Assembly (NCBI RefSeq): GCF_011806405.1
Contig: NZ_JAATOW010000003.1
Location: 62,001-126,000 of the forward strand
Direction: 5' to 3'
DNA: 64,000 nt
From: Pseudooceanicola sp. HF7
Lineage (GTDB): Bacteria > Pseudomonadota > Alphaproteobacteria > Rhodobacterales > Rhodobacteraceae
Below the pieces are notes generated by a model. The model saw nothing but the letters and a program-made list of their open reading frames with translations. It made no database searches and was not told the origin of the DNA. The position numbers and the translations under genes are program-made. Positions 6,920-16,643 of this stretch are shown piece by piece (position 1 is the stretch's first letter; every line of letters begins with the position of its first letter).

Positions 6920-9325
6920 ATGTCAATCAAGATGCAGATTTTCGCGGGGATGTTTGCGATGATCGCCCTCGTCGTGGGCGTGGGGGCTTTCGCCTCTTTC
7001 CAGACGGGGAGGCTGGCGGAGACCTTCGTGGAGTATCGCACGACCGCGCGGTCGAGCCTGATGGCGGGAGAGATTTCCGAGAAGATGTACGAGGCGCGGT
7101 TGGCCTCGAGCAAGTACCGGCTGACGCGGGATCCGCAACACCTGGAAGATCTGCATGACAGCCTGGATGAGGTCAGGGCGCTATTGCCGCAGCTGCAAGA
7201 GACATTTGGCGCGGATGAGATCGCCGGGGAGCTTGAGGGGCTGCCCATACTGCTGGAGGAATACGAGCAGGCCTTGGAAGGGGCGTTCGGATTCCAGCAG
7301 CAGCGCGATGCGCTGGTCGCCCGGTCCAGTGAGCTGGGGCTGAAGGCGCGCCAGCAGCTGTCCGAGGTGATGGAAACCGCCCTCCGGGACGGGGATGCGG
7401 TGGCCAGTTCGGCGGCGGGGCTGGCGGCGACCAACCTGATGCTGGCGCGTTTCTACCTGGAGCGTTTCCTGGTGGACAACCGGCCCGAGGATGAGGTGCG
7501 CTCCGAAGAGGAGATCGAGGCTGCGCGTGCCGGGCTGACCGGGCTGATGGAGGAGTTGCAGAACCCGCGCCGCCGCGACCTGACCCGGGCCACGATGCAG
7601 GATCTAGACGGCTTCGACGAGACCTCCGGCGATCTGGCGCGCGTCATTCAAGAGCGCAACGCCCTGTACCGCCGCATGGATGCCATCGGCCCGGAGGCCC
7701 TGACTCATGTGGAGGCTGTGGAGACGGCGGTGGAGGAGCGGCAGAACATGTTGGGTTCTGCCGGGGCGACCGTGGTGAAACGGTCCATCATCGTGGTCAT
7801 GATCGCCGTAGTCCTGGGGGCGCTGATCGGGGCCGTGCTGGCCTTTCTCACCGGGCGGTCGATCTCTGGCCGGCTGAACAGGATCACGCAGGACATGGGT
7901 GAGCTGGCAGAAGGCAACCTGGATCTGGAGATCGAGCAGAGCGCGGACAAGCACGAGATCGGCAAGATGACCAATGCCATGGTCGTCTTCCGGGACAATG
8001 CCCGCAAGGCGCGGGACCTGGCCCTGGAAGTGAAAGCGCGGGAGCAGCACGAACGCGCGGCAGAGGAGGCGGCGCGAGCGCGCGAGGCGGAGATCGAAGC
8101 CGAGCAGCGCGCGGCCGAGAAACAGGAGCGCGCGGCAGAGCGGACCCGGATGCAGCGGATGCAGGATTTCCAGGCCGACATGGAGCGCGTTCTGGGCCAG
8201 GCCGCGGCGGGCAACTTCTCCAACCGGATGTCGAAGGATATCGATGACGCGGCGCTGGCCAGCCTGGCAGAGGTGATCAACCGCCTGCTGGAGGGCACGG
8301 AAACCAATATCGCGGACGTGGTAAAGAGCATCAAGGAGCTGGCGCAGGGCAACCTGGGCATCCGCATCGAGGGCGAGCGGCAGGGCGTCTTCCGCAACAT
8401 GCAGGAGGATTTCAACGCAGCCCTGATGATCCTGGCGCAGACGATGGCAGAGATCATGGACAGCGGGCAGACCGTGTCAGAGACCTCTTCCCACCTGGAA
8501 CGGTCCTCCAACGACATGTCCAAGCGCGCTGAAGAGGCTGCCGCGGCCATCGAGCAGACCTCTGCCGCGGTGGAGGAGATCACGGCGAGCATTCGCCAGG
8601 TGGTCCAGAACGCGCAGGCGGCCAATGATGCGACCAACCAAGTGCGCGACAGTGCCGATGAGACGCGCCGGGTGTCGGACCGCACGGAGGCCTCGATCAA
8701 CGCGATGACGGAGGCCTCGAAAGAGATCAACCGCGTGGTCAAGGTGATCGAGGACATCGCCTTCCAGATCAACCTGCTTGCGCTGAACGCGGGCGTGGAA
8801 GCGGCGCGGGCCGGCGAGGCCGGGCGCGGATTCTCCGTGGTGGCCTATGAGGTGCGGGCCCTGGCGCAGCGGTCGCAGGAAGCGGTGCAGGAGATCACCC
8901 AAGTGATCGACCTGAACAACCAGAGCGTGGAGACGGGGGTCGAGCAGGTGGCCCTGTCGCGCAAGGCCTTCGAGACGATCATTGCCGATGTCGAAAAGGC
9001 CTCTCAGCAAATTTCGGAGATCACCCTGGCGGTGAAGGAGCAATCCGTCGGCATCGAAGAGGTGAACACGGCCGTGCGCTCCATCGACCAGACCGCTCAG
9101 ACCAATGCGGCCTCTCTGGAAGAGATGACGGCGGCCAGCATCTCCATGAGCGGAGAGGCGACGACGCTGGCGGGGGCCTTGCAGAAGTTCCATGGGGTGG
9201 ACCGGGCCACCAGGACCTATCGCAAGGCCGCGGCCCCCGCGCCGGGCGCGCCGGTGCCGGCGCCGAAGCTGGCCGCCGTGGGCGGCGGGCAGGCTGCTGT
9301 GGAGGCGGATTGGAACGAGTTCTGA
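6920..9325 (+). CDS. Methyl-accepting chemotaxis protein
   Basis: An 801-residue inner-membrane chemoreceptor. TM1 is at about residues 7-28, an all-helical periplasmic sensor of about 255 residues follows (helical-bundle type), TM2 is at about 288-310 ([18 protein letters not shown]), then HAMP, a charged Ala/Glu/Arg-rich coiled coil (about 370-415), and the signalling domain with the highly conserved hairpin tip [20 protein letters not shown] near residues 622-642. The C-terminus ends in DWNEF, resembling the NWETF-type pentapeptide that tethers CheR/CheB. ATG 6920 starts just before TM1; an upstream in-frame start would place extra residues ahead of the segment. No che genes are adjacent, so it is an orphan receptor. 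The ligand is unknown. Confidence 0.9.
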   Translation: MSIKMQIFAGMFAMIALVVGVGAFASFQTGRLAETFVEYRTTARSSLMAGEISEKMYEARLASSKYRLTRDPQHLEDLHDSLDEVRALLPQLQETFGADEIAGELEGLPILLEEYEQALEGAFGFQQQRDALVARSSELGLKARQQLSEVMETALRDGDAVASSAAGLAATNLMLARFYLERFLVDNRPEDEVRSEEEIEAARAGLTGLMEELQNPRRRDLTRATMQDLDGFDETSGDLARVIQERNALYRRMDAIGPEALTHVEAVETAVEERQNMLGSAGATVVKRSIIVVMIAVVLGALIGAVLAFLTGRSISGRLNRITQDMGELAEGNLDLEIEQSADKHEIGKMTNAMVVFRDNARKARDLALEVKAREQHERAAEEAARAREAEIEAEQRAAEKQERAAERTRMQRMQDFQADMERVLGQAAAGNFSNRMSKDIDDAALASLAEVINRLLEGTETNIADVVKSIKELAQGNLGIRIEGERQGVFRNMQEDFNAALMILAQTMAEIMDSGQTVSETSSHLERSSNDMSKRAEEAAAAIEQTSAAVEEITASIRQVVQNAQAANDATNQVRDSADETRRVSDRTEASINAMTEASKEINRVVKVIEDIAFQINLLALNAGVEAARAGEAGRGFSVVAYEVRALAQRSQEAVQEITQVIDLNNQSVETGVEQVALSRKAFETIIADVEKASQQISEITLAVKEQSVGIEEVNTAVRSIDQTAQTNAASLEEMTAASISMSGEATTLAGALQKFHGVDRATRTYRKAAAPAPGAPVPAPKLAAVGGGQAAVEADWNEF

Positions 9326-9474
9326 GTCCGCACGCGCGCTGGGCAGGCGGCGGCTGCGCTGGCTGAACACCTGCGGGTCCGGGTGGTTCCTGGGGGGGGC
9401 GTGAGGAAGACAGCGCCTTTCGGCAGCGGTCTGCACGGGTCTAACGCAAGATTACTGCCGGGATCATTGCAGGG

Positions 9475-10245
9475 TTACTGCTGTGGGCCGCAGACCTTTA
9501 CCCCGGTGTTCCAGTCCCGGCAGCGCGCCGCCAGATCGGGCAGCAGCGGCTCATCCGTGAAGAACGTGTCGATCTTCGCCAGCGAGGCGATGCGCGCAGG
9601 GGCGGAGCGCTGGAACTTGGAATGATCGGCGGCCAGGAAGGTGCGCCGCGCGCGGGCGATGATGGTCTGGCTGACCTTGACCTCTTCCAGGTCGAAATCC
9701 ATCAGGTCGCCGTCATGATCCAGCGCCGAGCAGCCGATCACCGCGTAGTCGAACTTAAACCGGTCGATGGTGGAGACGGTGAGATTGCCGATCAGCCCGC
9801 CGTCAGAGCGCCGCAGTTCTCCGCCGGTGACGACGATCTGGCTGTCGGAATTTTCTGCCAGGATATTGGCGATATTGATGTTGTTGGTCACCACCATCAG
9901 ATCGCGGTGCTTGAGAAGCTCGCGCGCCACGGCCTCGGTCGAGGTGCCGATGTTGAGGAAGATGGAGGCGCCATCGGGGATTTCCGCCGCGCAGGCCCGC
10001 GCGATGGCGGTCTTTGCGTCTTCGTTCAGGCCGCGCCGGTCCTCGTAGCCGATATTGGACACGCCAGAGCGCAGGACCGCACCGCCGTGCACCCTGTCAA
10101 GCTTGCCCGCGTCGGCCAGTTCGGAGAGGTCGCGCCGGATGGTCTGGGCTGTGACGCCGAAATGATCGGCCAGCCCGTCCACGGTCACGCGCCCCTCTGT
10201 CCGGGCGATGGTCAGGATGTCGGATTGTCTGAACGAAAGCGACAT
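9475..10245 (-). CDS. glpR: DeoR/GlpR family repressor of the glycerol regulon
   Basis: A 256-residue DeoR-type regulator: N-terminal winged helix (FRQSDILTIARTEGRVTVDG, with VTAQTIRRDLSEL as recognition region) and a C-terminal sugar-phosphate sensor domain with FLNIGTSTEAVARELL, VVTGGELRRSDGGLIG and the closing FLAADHSKFQRSAPA. The ATG at 10245 has an excellent GGAAGGAG 5 bases upstream, which rules out the longer frame extending to 10521. It is divergent from glpD and the glycerol ABC operon, so it very likely represses them, with glycerol 3-phosphate as expected inducer. TTTCG-rich half-sites lie at 10451-10486 in the shared intergenic region. Confidence 0.88.
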   Translation of the reverse strand: MSLSFRQSDILTIARTEGRVTVDGLADHFGVTAQTIRRDLSELADAGKLDRVHGGAVLRSGVSNIGYEDRRGLNEDAKTAIARACAAEIPDGASIFLNIGTSTEAVARELLKHRDLMVVTNNINIANILAENSDSQIVVTGGELRRSDGGLIGNLTVSTIDRFKFDYAVIGCSALDHDGDLMDFDLEEVKVSQTIIARARRTFLAADHSKFQRSAPARIASLAKIDTFFTDEPLLPDLAARCRDWNTGVKVCGPQQ

Positions 10246-10450
10246 GACGCTCCTTCCGGGTCGTTTGGGTTCGCCGACTATGGAAGGCTGTTCGTTTTCT
10301 TTCAAGTCGCAAGCGTCGGGTAGGGCGAGTCGACGCGGTTGGGCGCGGGGTTGGCCAGCTGGCAGGGAAGTTTGGCGCCCGTGGCGGGGAAAATTCCCTG
10401 AAAAACCCGGAAATCCCCTTGAAGTCGTGGGATTCCATAAGGATGTGCGA

Positions 10451-10486
10451 TTTCGATCCGTTTTCGCTATACGGGAAAAGCGAAAA
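10451..10486. promoter_or_regulatory. Putative GlpR operator: repeated TTTCG half-sites with an inverted repeat
   Basis: TTTCG at 10451-10455 is followed by TTTTCGCT at 10461-10468 and its exact inverse AGCGAAAA at 10479-10486 (8-bp arms, 10-bp spacer). The site sits in an AT-rich stretch of the 299-bp glpR-glpD gap, about 60-95 bp before glpD. TTTCG-type half-sites are common for DeoR/GlpR proteins of alphaproteobacteria. A TTGACT at 10503-10508 has no convincing -10 partner. Confidence 0.55.
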
Positions 10487-10544
10487 TAAAAGAAAAATAA
10501 TGTTGACTTAACGCGCGCCAATTGGTTCCGTCGCCCCTGCGTCT

Positions 10545-12158
10545 ATGAAGGATTTCCCAGCGGTGGCCGGCGACAATTCAGATATCCATGATCTTTTCGT
10601 GATCGGCGGCGGCATCAATGGCTGCGGCATCGCGCGGGACGCCGCAGGGCGGGGGCTGAAGGTCTGCCTGGCGGAGCGGGACGACTTGGCCGCGGCCACG
10701 TCATCGGCTTCGACAAAGCTGTTTCATGGCGGGCTGCGCTACCTTGAGTACTTTGAGTTCCGGCTGGTGCGCGAAAGCCTGATCGAACGCGAGGTGCTTC
10801 TGTCGGCGATGCCGCATATCTCTTGGCCCAAGCGGTTCGTGCTGCCCTACCACAAGGACATGCGGTTCGAATCCGAAACACCGACCTCGCGCCTGCTGAG
10901 CACGGTGATGCCCTGGATGAAGGGCCGCCGCCCGGCTTGGCTGATCCGGCTCGGGTTGTTCCTTTACGACAACCTGGGTGGGCGCAAGCAGCTGCCCGGG
11001 GCCGCGACCCTGGACTTGCGCAACAGCCCGGAAGGCGCGCCGCTGCAGGATCGCTTCGAGACGGCCTTTGAATATTCCGATTGCTGGGTGGAGGATTCCC
11101 GGCTGGTGGTGCTGAACGCCCGCGACGCAGAGGCGCGCGGGGCGCGGATCATGACCCGTACTGGCGTCATCCGGGCAGAGCGCAAGGACGACCTGTGGGA
11201 AATCGGCACCCGCGACACCGAAACCGGAGAGCTGTGCACCCATTACGCCCGGATCCTGGTCAATGCCGGCGGGCCCTGGGTGGGGGATATCCTGCAAAGC
11301 CGCATCCATATCAATTCCCGCGAGGGGCTGCGCCTGGTGCGCGGCTCTCACATCGTGACGCGCAAGCTTTACGATCACGACAAGTGCTACTTCTTCCAGG
11401 GTACGGATGGGCGGATTATCTTCGCCATCCCCTATGAGACGGATTTCACCCTGATCGGCACCACCGATGCAGAGCATGAAGACCCGGAGGTGAAGCCGGT
11501 CTGCACCCCGGAAGAGAAACGCTACCTGCTGGATTTCGCGAACCAGTACTTCAAGGAAAGCCTGTCCGACGAAGACATCGTCTGGACCTATTCCGGCGTG
11601 CGCCCGCTCTATGACGATGGCGCCAGCAGCGCCACGGCGGCGACGCGAGATTACACGCTGAAGCTGGAGGCCACGGGCGGCGCGCCGCTGCTGAACATCT
11701 TCGGCGGCAAGATCACCACCTACCGGCGGCTGGCCGAAAGCGCGCTTGAGGCGCTGGAGCCCCATGTGCCAGGCCTGAAACCGGCCTGGACGGCGGGGGT
11801 GGCGCTGCCGGGCGGCGATTTCCCGGTGGACGGCGTGGAGGACCAGATCGCCTGGCTCAGGAAGGCCTATCCCTTCCTGACGGAGTTCTGGGCCCGCCGG
11901 CTGGTCCGCGCCTATGGCACGGAGGCTGCGGAGATCCTGGGCGATGCGCGGGGGCCGGGCGACCTGGGCCCCGATTTCGGCGCGACTCTCACGGGGGCCG
12001 AGGTCAGCTGGCTGATGGAAAAGGAATATGCGCACACGGCAGAGGATGTCCTGTGGCGGCGCAACAAGTTGGGGCTGCGGCTGAGCGATGGGGAGGTCGC
12101 GGTGCTGCAGGACTGGATGGCGGCACGGCGGGCAGAGGAGCGCGCCGCAGCCGAATAA
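10545..12158 (+). CDS. glpD: Aerobic glycerol-3-phosphate dehydrogenase
   Basis: A 537-residue FAD enzyme that oxidises sn-glycerol 3-phosphate to dihydroxyacetone phosphate and passes electrons to quinone at the inner membrane. Seen: the dinucleotide-binding motif FVIGGGINGCGIARDAAGRG at about residues 18-37, the GlpD motif SSASTKLFHGGLRYLE, the substrate/FAD segments YFFQGTDGRIIFAIPYE and GTTDAEHE, the SGVRPLYDDG motif, FGGKITTYRRLAE and the C-terminal DAO_C domain. Length is normal. It is divergent from glpR and 24 bp ahead of the glycerol ABC genes, the order known for the rhizobial glp operon. No glycerol kinase or facilitator gene is in the window. Confidence 0.95.
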   Translation: MKDFPAVAGDNSDIHDLFVIGGGINGCGIARDAAGRGLKVCLAERDDLAAATSSASTKLFHGGLRYLEYFEFRLVRESLIEREVLLSAMPHISWPKRFVLPYHKDMRFESETPTSRLLSTVMPWMKGRRPAWLIRLGLFLYDNLGGRKQLPGAATLDLRNSPEGAPLQDRFETAFEYSDCWVEDSRLVVLNARDAEARGARIMTRTGVIRAERKDDLWEIGTRDTETGELCTHYARILVNAGGPWVGDILQSRIHINSREGLRLVRGSHIVTRKLYDHDKCYFFQGTDGRIIFAIPYETDFTLIGTTDAEHEDPEVKPVCTPEEKRYLLDFANQYFKESLSDEDIVWTYSGVRPLYDDGASSATAATRDYTLKLEATGGAPLLNIFGGKITTYRRLAESALEALEPHVPGLKPAWTAGVALPGGDFPVDGVEDQIAWLRKAYPFLTEFWARRLVRAYGTEAAEILGDARGPGDLGPDFGATLTGAEVSWLMEKEYAHTAEDVLWRRNKLGLRLSDGEVAVLQDWMAARRAEERAAAE

Positions 12159-12182
12159 ACCAAAAAGGGGGGAGGAGACCCA

Positions 12183-13268
12183 ATGCTGGAGTTGAAAGGC
12201 GTGTCGAAGGCCGTCGACGGGCAGGTGCATCTGCACCCGACCGATCTGACGCTCGACCGCGGGACCATGAACGTGCTGCTTGGGCCGACGCTGTCGGGCA
12301 AGACCACGCTGATGCGGCTGATGGCGGGGCTGGATGCGCCCGGCCAGGGCCGGATCTTCTGGGAAGGGCAGGACGTGACCGGCATGCGGGTGCAGGACCG
12401 CAAGATCGCCATGGTCTACCAGCAGTTCATCAACTACCCCTCGATGACGGTCTACGACAACATCGCCTCTCCGATGAAGCTGATGGGCGTGAGCCCAAGA
12501 GAAGTGGACGCCCGCGTGCGCGAAACGGCAGAGCTGATGAAGCTGACGCCGATGCTGGACCGCAAGCCCCTTGAGCTTTCGGGCGGCCAGCAGCAGCGCT
12601 GCGCCTTGGCGCGCGCGCTGGTCAAGAATGCCGGGCTGGTCCTGCTGGACGAGCCGCTAGCGAACCTGGATTACAAGCTGCGCGAGGAGCTGCGGGTGGA
12701 GATCCCGAAGATCTTCGAGGCCTCAGGCGCGGTCTTCGTCTATGCCACCACCGAACCGGAAGAGGCGCTCTTGCTGGGAGGCCGAGTGGCGACTCTCTGG
12801 GAGGGGCGGATCACCCAGTTCGGCCCCACGGCGCAGGTTTATCGCCAGCCGGTGGATGCGACCACGGCGCGGGTCTTTTCCGATCCGCCGATGAACTTCC
12901 TTCAGGTCTCCAAGACCGGGTCGAAGCTGATGTTCGGCAAGGGGCAGGCGGCCCCGGTCACCGGCAAGTTGCGCGATCTGCCCGACGGGCGCTACACGGC
13001 CGGCTTCCGGCCCAACCACCTTGAGATCGGGCGCCACAGCGGGGACGCCGTGGAATTCACCCCCACGCTCACCGTGACGGAGCTGACCGGCTCTGAGACC
13101 TTCGTGCACCTGGATCATCATGGCGAGCGCTGGGTGGGGCTGGTGCATGGCGTCCATGCCCTGACGCCCGGCGCGGCGCTCAAGGTCTACCTGGATCCGC
13201 GCCATGTCTACATCTTCGACGAGGGCGGGCGGCTGGTGGCCCCGGCGCCCTATGCAGTGGCGGCCTGA
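12183..13268 (+). CDS. glpS: Glycerol ABC transporter ATP-binding protein GlpS
   Basis: A 361-residue ATPase, first of two in the glycerol importer, with a C-terminal TOBE-like domain after about residue 235. Walker A GPTLSGKT (34-41), signature LSGGQ (132-136) and Walker B with Glu157 (LVLLDEP) are present. The switch-loop histidine is missing: where relatives read THD this protein reads TTE, so Thr190 replaces His. Its partner GlpT lacks the signature motif. In a head-to-tail dimer these two defects fall in one composite site, leaving the other site complete. GGGGGGAGGAG lies before the ATG. Gene order with glpD, glpT, glpP, glpQ and glpV matches the Rhizobium leguminosarum glycerol operon. 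Confidence 0.88.
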   Translation: MLELKGVSKAVDGQVHLHPTDLTLDRGTMNVLLGPTLSGKTTLMRLMAGLDAPGQGRIFWEGQDVTGMRVQDRKIAMVYQQFINYPSMTVYDNIASPMKLMGVSPREVDARVRETAELMKLTPMLDRKPLELSGGQQQRCALARALVKNAGLVLLDEPLANLDYKLREELRVEIPKIFEASGAVFVYATTEPEEALLLGGRVATLWEGRITQFGPTAQVYRQPVDATTARVFSDPPMNFLQVSKTGSKLMFGKGQAAPVTGKLRDLPDGRYTAGFRPNHLEIGRHSGDAVEFTPTLTVTELTGSETFVHLDHHGERWVGLVHGVHALTPGAALKVYLDPRHVYIFDEGGRLVAPAPYAVAA

Positions 13269-13278
13269 GGGGGGCGGT

Positions 13279-14355
13279 ATGGCAAAGATCACGCTTGATA
13301 ACCTGGCGCATGCCTACCTGCCCGATCCCGGATCGGAGGCAGATTATGCGCTCAAGGAGCTGAACCACGACTGGCAGGACGGCGCGGCCTATGCGCTTCT
13401 GGGGGCCTCGGGCTGCGGGAAGTCCACGCTGCTCAACATCATCTCAGGCCTGCTGGTGCCCAGCCAGGGCCGCATCCTGTTCGACGGCAAGGATGTTACC
13501 GGCGCCCCCACGGCAGAGCGCAACATCGCTCAGGTGTTCCAGTTCCCGGTGGTCTACGACACGATGAGCGTGCAGGACAACCTGGCCTTCCCGCTGCGCA
13601 ACCGTGGCCGGGACGAGGCCTATGTGCGCGAGCGCGTGCAGGAGATCGCCCGGATGATCGGCATGGAGGACATGCTGAAGCGCAAGGCGCGCGGGCTGAC
13701 GGCGGATGCCAAGCAGAAGATCAGCCTGGGCCGCGGCATGGTGCGCAAGGACGTGAACGCGCTGCTTTTCGATGAGCCCCTCACGGTGATCGACCCGCAT
13801 ATGAAGTGGGAGCTGCGCACCCAGCTGCGCAAGCTGCACCAGGATTTCGGCCATACGATGATCTATGTCACCCACGACCAGACAGAGGCGCTGACCTTCG
13901 CCGACAAGGTGGTGGTCATGCATGATGGCCGCGTGGTCCAGACCGGCACGCCCGAAGAGCTGTTCGAACGTCCCGAACATACCTTCGTGGGCTATTTCAT
14001 CGGCTCGCCGGGCATGAACGTGATCCCGGCCCGGGTAGAGGGCAACCGCGCCTATATCGACGGCACCGAGCTGCTGCTGGAGCGCGGCTACGGGCCGCTT
14101 ACCGGCAAGGTGGAGATCGGCGTGCGCCCCGAGTTCGCCCGCCTGTCCCAATCCGAGGGGCTGCCCGTCAAGGTGCGCCGGGTAGAGGACGTGGGTCGCC
14201 ACAAGATCGTGCGGGCAGAGTTCTTCGGCCATGAGCTGAACATCATCGCCGGCGAGGACGATCATATCAGCGCCGACATGAACCGGGTCAGCTTCGATCC
14301 CGGCCACGTCAATGTCTACGCCGATGACTGGCGCGTCGCAGGGGAGGCCGCGTGA
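13279..14355 (+). CDS. glpT: Glycerol ABC transporter ATP-binding protein GlpT
   Basis: A 358-residue ATPase, second of the pair. Walker A GASGCGKST (42-50), Walker B with Glu166 (ALLFDEP) and switch His199 (VTHD) are intact. The ABC signature is replaced: at residues 140-144 the protein has LTADA instead of LSGGQ, followed by KQKISLGRGMV. It therefore supplies a good Walker half but a non-canonical signature half to the dimer. This GlpT is an ATPase and must not be confused with the E. coli glycerol-3-phosphate antiporter of the same name. The ATG is 10 bases after the glpS stop; the stop overlaps the glpP start (TGATG). Confidence 0.88.
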   Translation: MAKITLDNLAHAYLPDPGSEADYALKELNHDWQDGAAYALLGASGCGKSTLLNIISGLLVPSQGRILFDGKDVTGAPTAERNIAQVFQFPVVYDTMSVQDNLAFPLRNRGRDEAYVRERVQEIARMIGMEDMLKRKARGLTADAKQKISLGRGMVRKDVNALLFDEPLTVIDPHMKWELRTQLRKLHQDFGHTMIYVTHDQTEALTFADKVVVMHDGRVVQTGTPEELFERPEHTFVGYFIGSPGMNVIPARVEGNRAYIDGTELLLERGYGPLTGKVEIGVRPEFARLSQSEGLPVKVRRVEDVGRHKIVRAEFFGHELNIIAGEDDHISADMNRVSFDPGHVNVYADDWRVAGEAA

Positions 14356-15227
14356 TGGAAAAGACGGTAAACCAGAAAGCCTGGTTCCTTGTCCTGCCGG
14401 TGCTGCTGCTGGTCGCCTTCTCTGCGGTGGTGCCTCTGATGACAGTGGTCAACTACTCGGTCCAGGACACCTTCGGGAACAACCAGTTCTTCTGGGCGGG
14501 CCTGGAGTGGTTCGAGGAGATGCTGCATTCGGAACGCATGTGGGATGCGCTGACGCGGCAATTGTTCTTTTCCGGCGTGATCCTGGCGATCGAGGTGCCG
14601 CTGGGCGTGATCGTGGCGCTGAACATGCCCAAGAAGGGGTTCTGGGTCTCTGTCTGCCTGGTTCTGATGTCGCTGCCGCTGCTGATCCCCTGGAACGTGG
14701 TCGGCACGATCTGGCAGATCTTCGGGCGCGTGGACATCGGGCTGCTGGGCTATACGCTGGACAAGCTGGGGGTGGATTACAACTACACTCAGGACGTGCT
14801 GGCGGCCTGGATCACCGTGGTGGTGATGGATGTCTGGCACTGGACGTCGCTGGTGGCGCTGCTGGCCTATGCGGGGCTGAAATCCATCCCCGATGCCTAT
14901 TACCAGGCGGCCAAGATCGACCAAGCCAGCCGCTGGAAGGTCTTCCGCTATATCGAGCTGCCAAAGATCATGGGCGTGCTGATGATCGCCATCCTGCTGC
15001 GCTTCATGGACAGTTTCATGATCTATACAGAGCCCTTCGTTGTCACCGGCGGCGGGCCGGGCAATGCCACCACGCTGCTCTCCATCGACCTTGTGAAAAT
15101 GGCGCTGGGGCAGTTCGACCTGGGCCCGGCGGCGGCCTTCAGCCTGATGTATTTCCTGACGATCCTGCTCATTTCATGGGTCTTCTACACCGTCATGGTG
15201 AACCTGGAAAAGCAGGAGGGACTGTAA
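14355..15227 (+). CDS. glpP: Glycerol ABC transporter permease GlpP
   Basis: A 290-residue inner-membrane permease of the MalF/UgpA type. The first membrane segment begins at about residue 10 (AWFLVLPVLLLVAFSAVVPL) and about six segments are visible. The cytoplasmic EAA loop that contacts the ATPases is YYQAAKIDQASRWKVFRYI near residues 180-198, ending in ELPKI. The ATG at 14355 overlaps the glpT stop (TGATG); a GTG one codon upstream is also possible. It pairs with GlpQ to form the channel for glycerol. Confidence 0.88.
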   Translation: MEKTVNQKAWFLVLPVLLLVAFSAVVPLMTVVNYSVQDTFGNNQFFWAGLEWFEEMLHSERMWDALTRQLFFSGVILAIEVPLGVIVALNMPKKGFWVSVCLVLMSLPLLIPWNVVGTIWQIFGRVDIGLLGYTLDKLGVDYNYTQDVLAAWITVVVMDVWHWTSLVALLAYAGLKSIPDAYYQAAKIDQASRWKVFRYIELPKIMGVLMIAILLRFMDSFMIYTEPFVVTGGGPGNATTLLSIDLVKMALGQFDLGPAAAFSLMYFLTILLISWVFYTVMVNLEKQEGL

Positions 15228-15228
15228 G

Positions 15229-16085
<857 letters not shown>

Positions 16086-16086
<1 letters not shown>

Positions 16087-16298
16087 TGAGCGTGCGCGAA
16101 GATGTCGAGGATCTGGTTCACCGCCGTTCGGGTCTGACAGAAGTGGAAATCGCAGAGGAAATACTTGGACCCGGAGCAAGGCAGCAGCGTGTGAACCCGT
16201 CCTGTCGCGGGCTTTCGGAAGAAGGTCGGATTGAGCGGCGTGGTCAGGGAGGGCGCGGCGATCCGTTCCGATACTATCCAATCAGGGAGGAGCTCTGA
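16086..16298 (+). CDS. Small winged-helix-like protein inside the glycerol operon
   Basis: A 70-residue hydrophilic protein I cannot name. The stretch GLTEVEIAEEILGPG, then QQRVNPSCRGLSEEGRIERR and GDPFRYYP, reads like a small winged helix-turn-helix: a helix, a turn, a recognition helix with VNPSCR, then a beta wing. No membrane segment or signal peptide. It looks genuinely translated: a GGGAGGG site lies just upstream, its ATG overlaps the glpQ stop (TGATG), its stop is one base before the next gene, and that gene's own ribosome binding site lies within its end. A role in sensing or regulating glycerol transport is only a guess from position. Confidence 0.65.
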
Positions 16299-16299
16299 C

Positions 16300-16575
16300 A
16301 TGGCATGGATGGCATGGACCTGGCCCACGGCGATCTTCTTCATGGTCATCGCGGGGCTGTTGATAACCTTCACGGTGCTGGCCGTGAAAATCCCCGAAAC
16401 GCCGCGCACCGGCGTGCTGCGGATCGAGACCACGCGCGGGGATCGGTTGTTCATCACGCTGCTTGGCTCTGCCTTTATCAACCTGGCCTGGCTGGGGCTG
16501 ATCGGGCCCGACACGCAGCCCTATGCGCTGCTTGTCTGTCTTGCCTATGCCGCAGCGGTCTTTCGCTGGGTGTAG
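16300..16575 (+). CDS. DUF2160 family small membrane protein of the glycerol ABC operon
   Basis: A 91-residue hydrophobic protein with three likely membrane segments: TAIFFMVIAGLLITFTVLAV (about 10-29), FITLLGSAFINLAWLGLI (about 50-67) and YALLVCLAYAAAVF (about 74-87). It starts with the Trp/Met-rich MAWMAWTWPT. I recall such DUF2160 proteins being regularly encoded between glpQ and glpV in alphaproteobacterial glycerol operons; the function is not established. GGGAGGAG lies 7-8 bases before the ATG, and the gene starts one base after the small winged-helix-like gene. Confidence 0.85.
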   Translation: MAWMAWTWPTAIFFMVIAGLLITFTVLAVKIPETPRTGVLRIETTRGDRLFITLLGSAFINLAWLGLIGPDTQPYALLVCLAYAAAVFRWV

Positions 16576-16643
16576 CACCACGGGCGGCCGGGAAAGAGGA
16601 GCCCGCCGCCGAAAAAAATCAAATCAACGGGAGGAAACCGAAA

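Noticed and set aside
7705-8772. Long open frame antisense to the chemoreceptor gene, and similar long antisense frames elsewhere (for example 16719-18671 and 42258-45233)
   Set aside because: Their proteins are Ser/Arg/His-rich low-complexity sequences typical of shadow frames in high-GC DNA; the sense frames contain clear family motifs.
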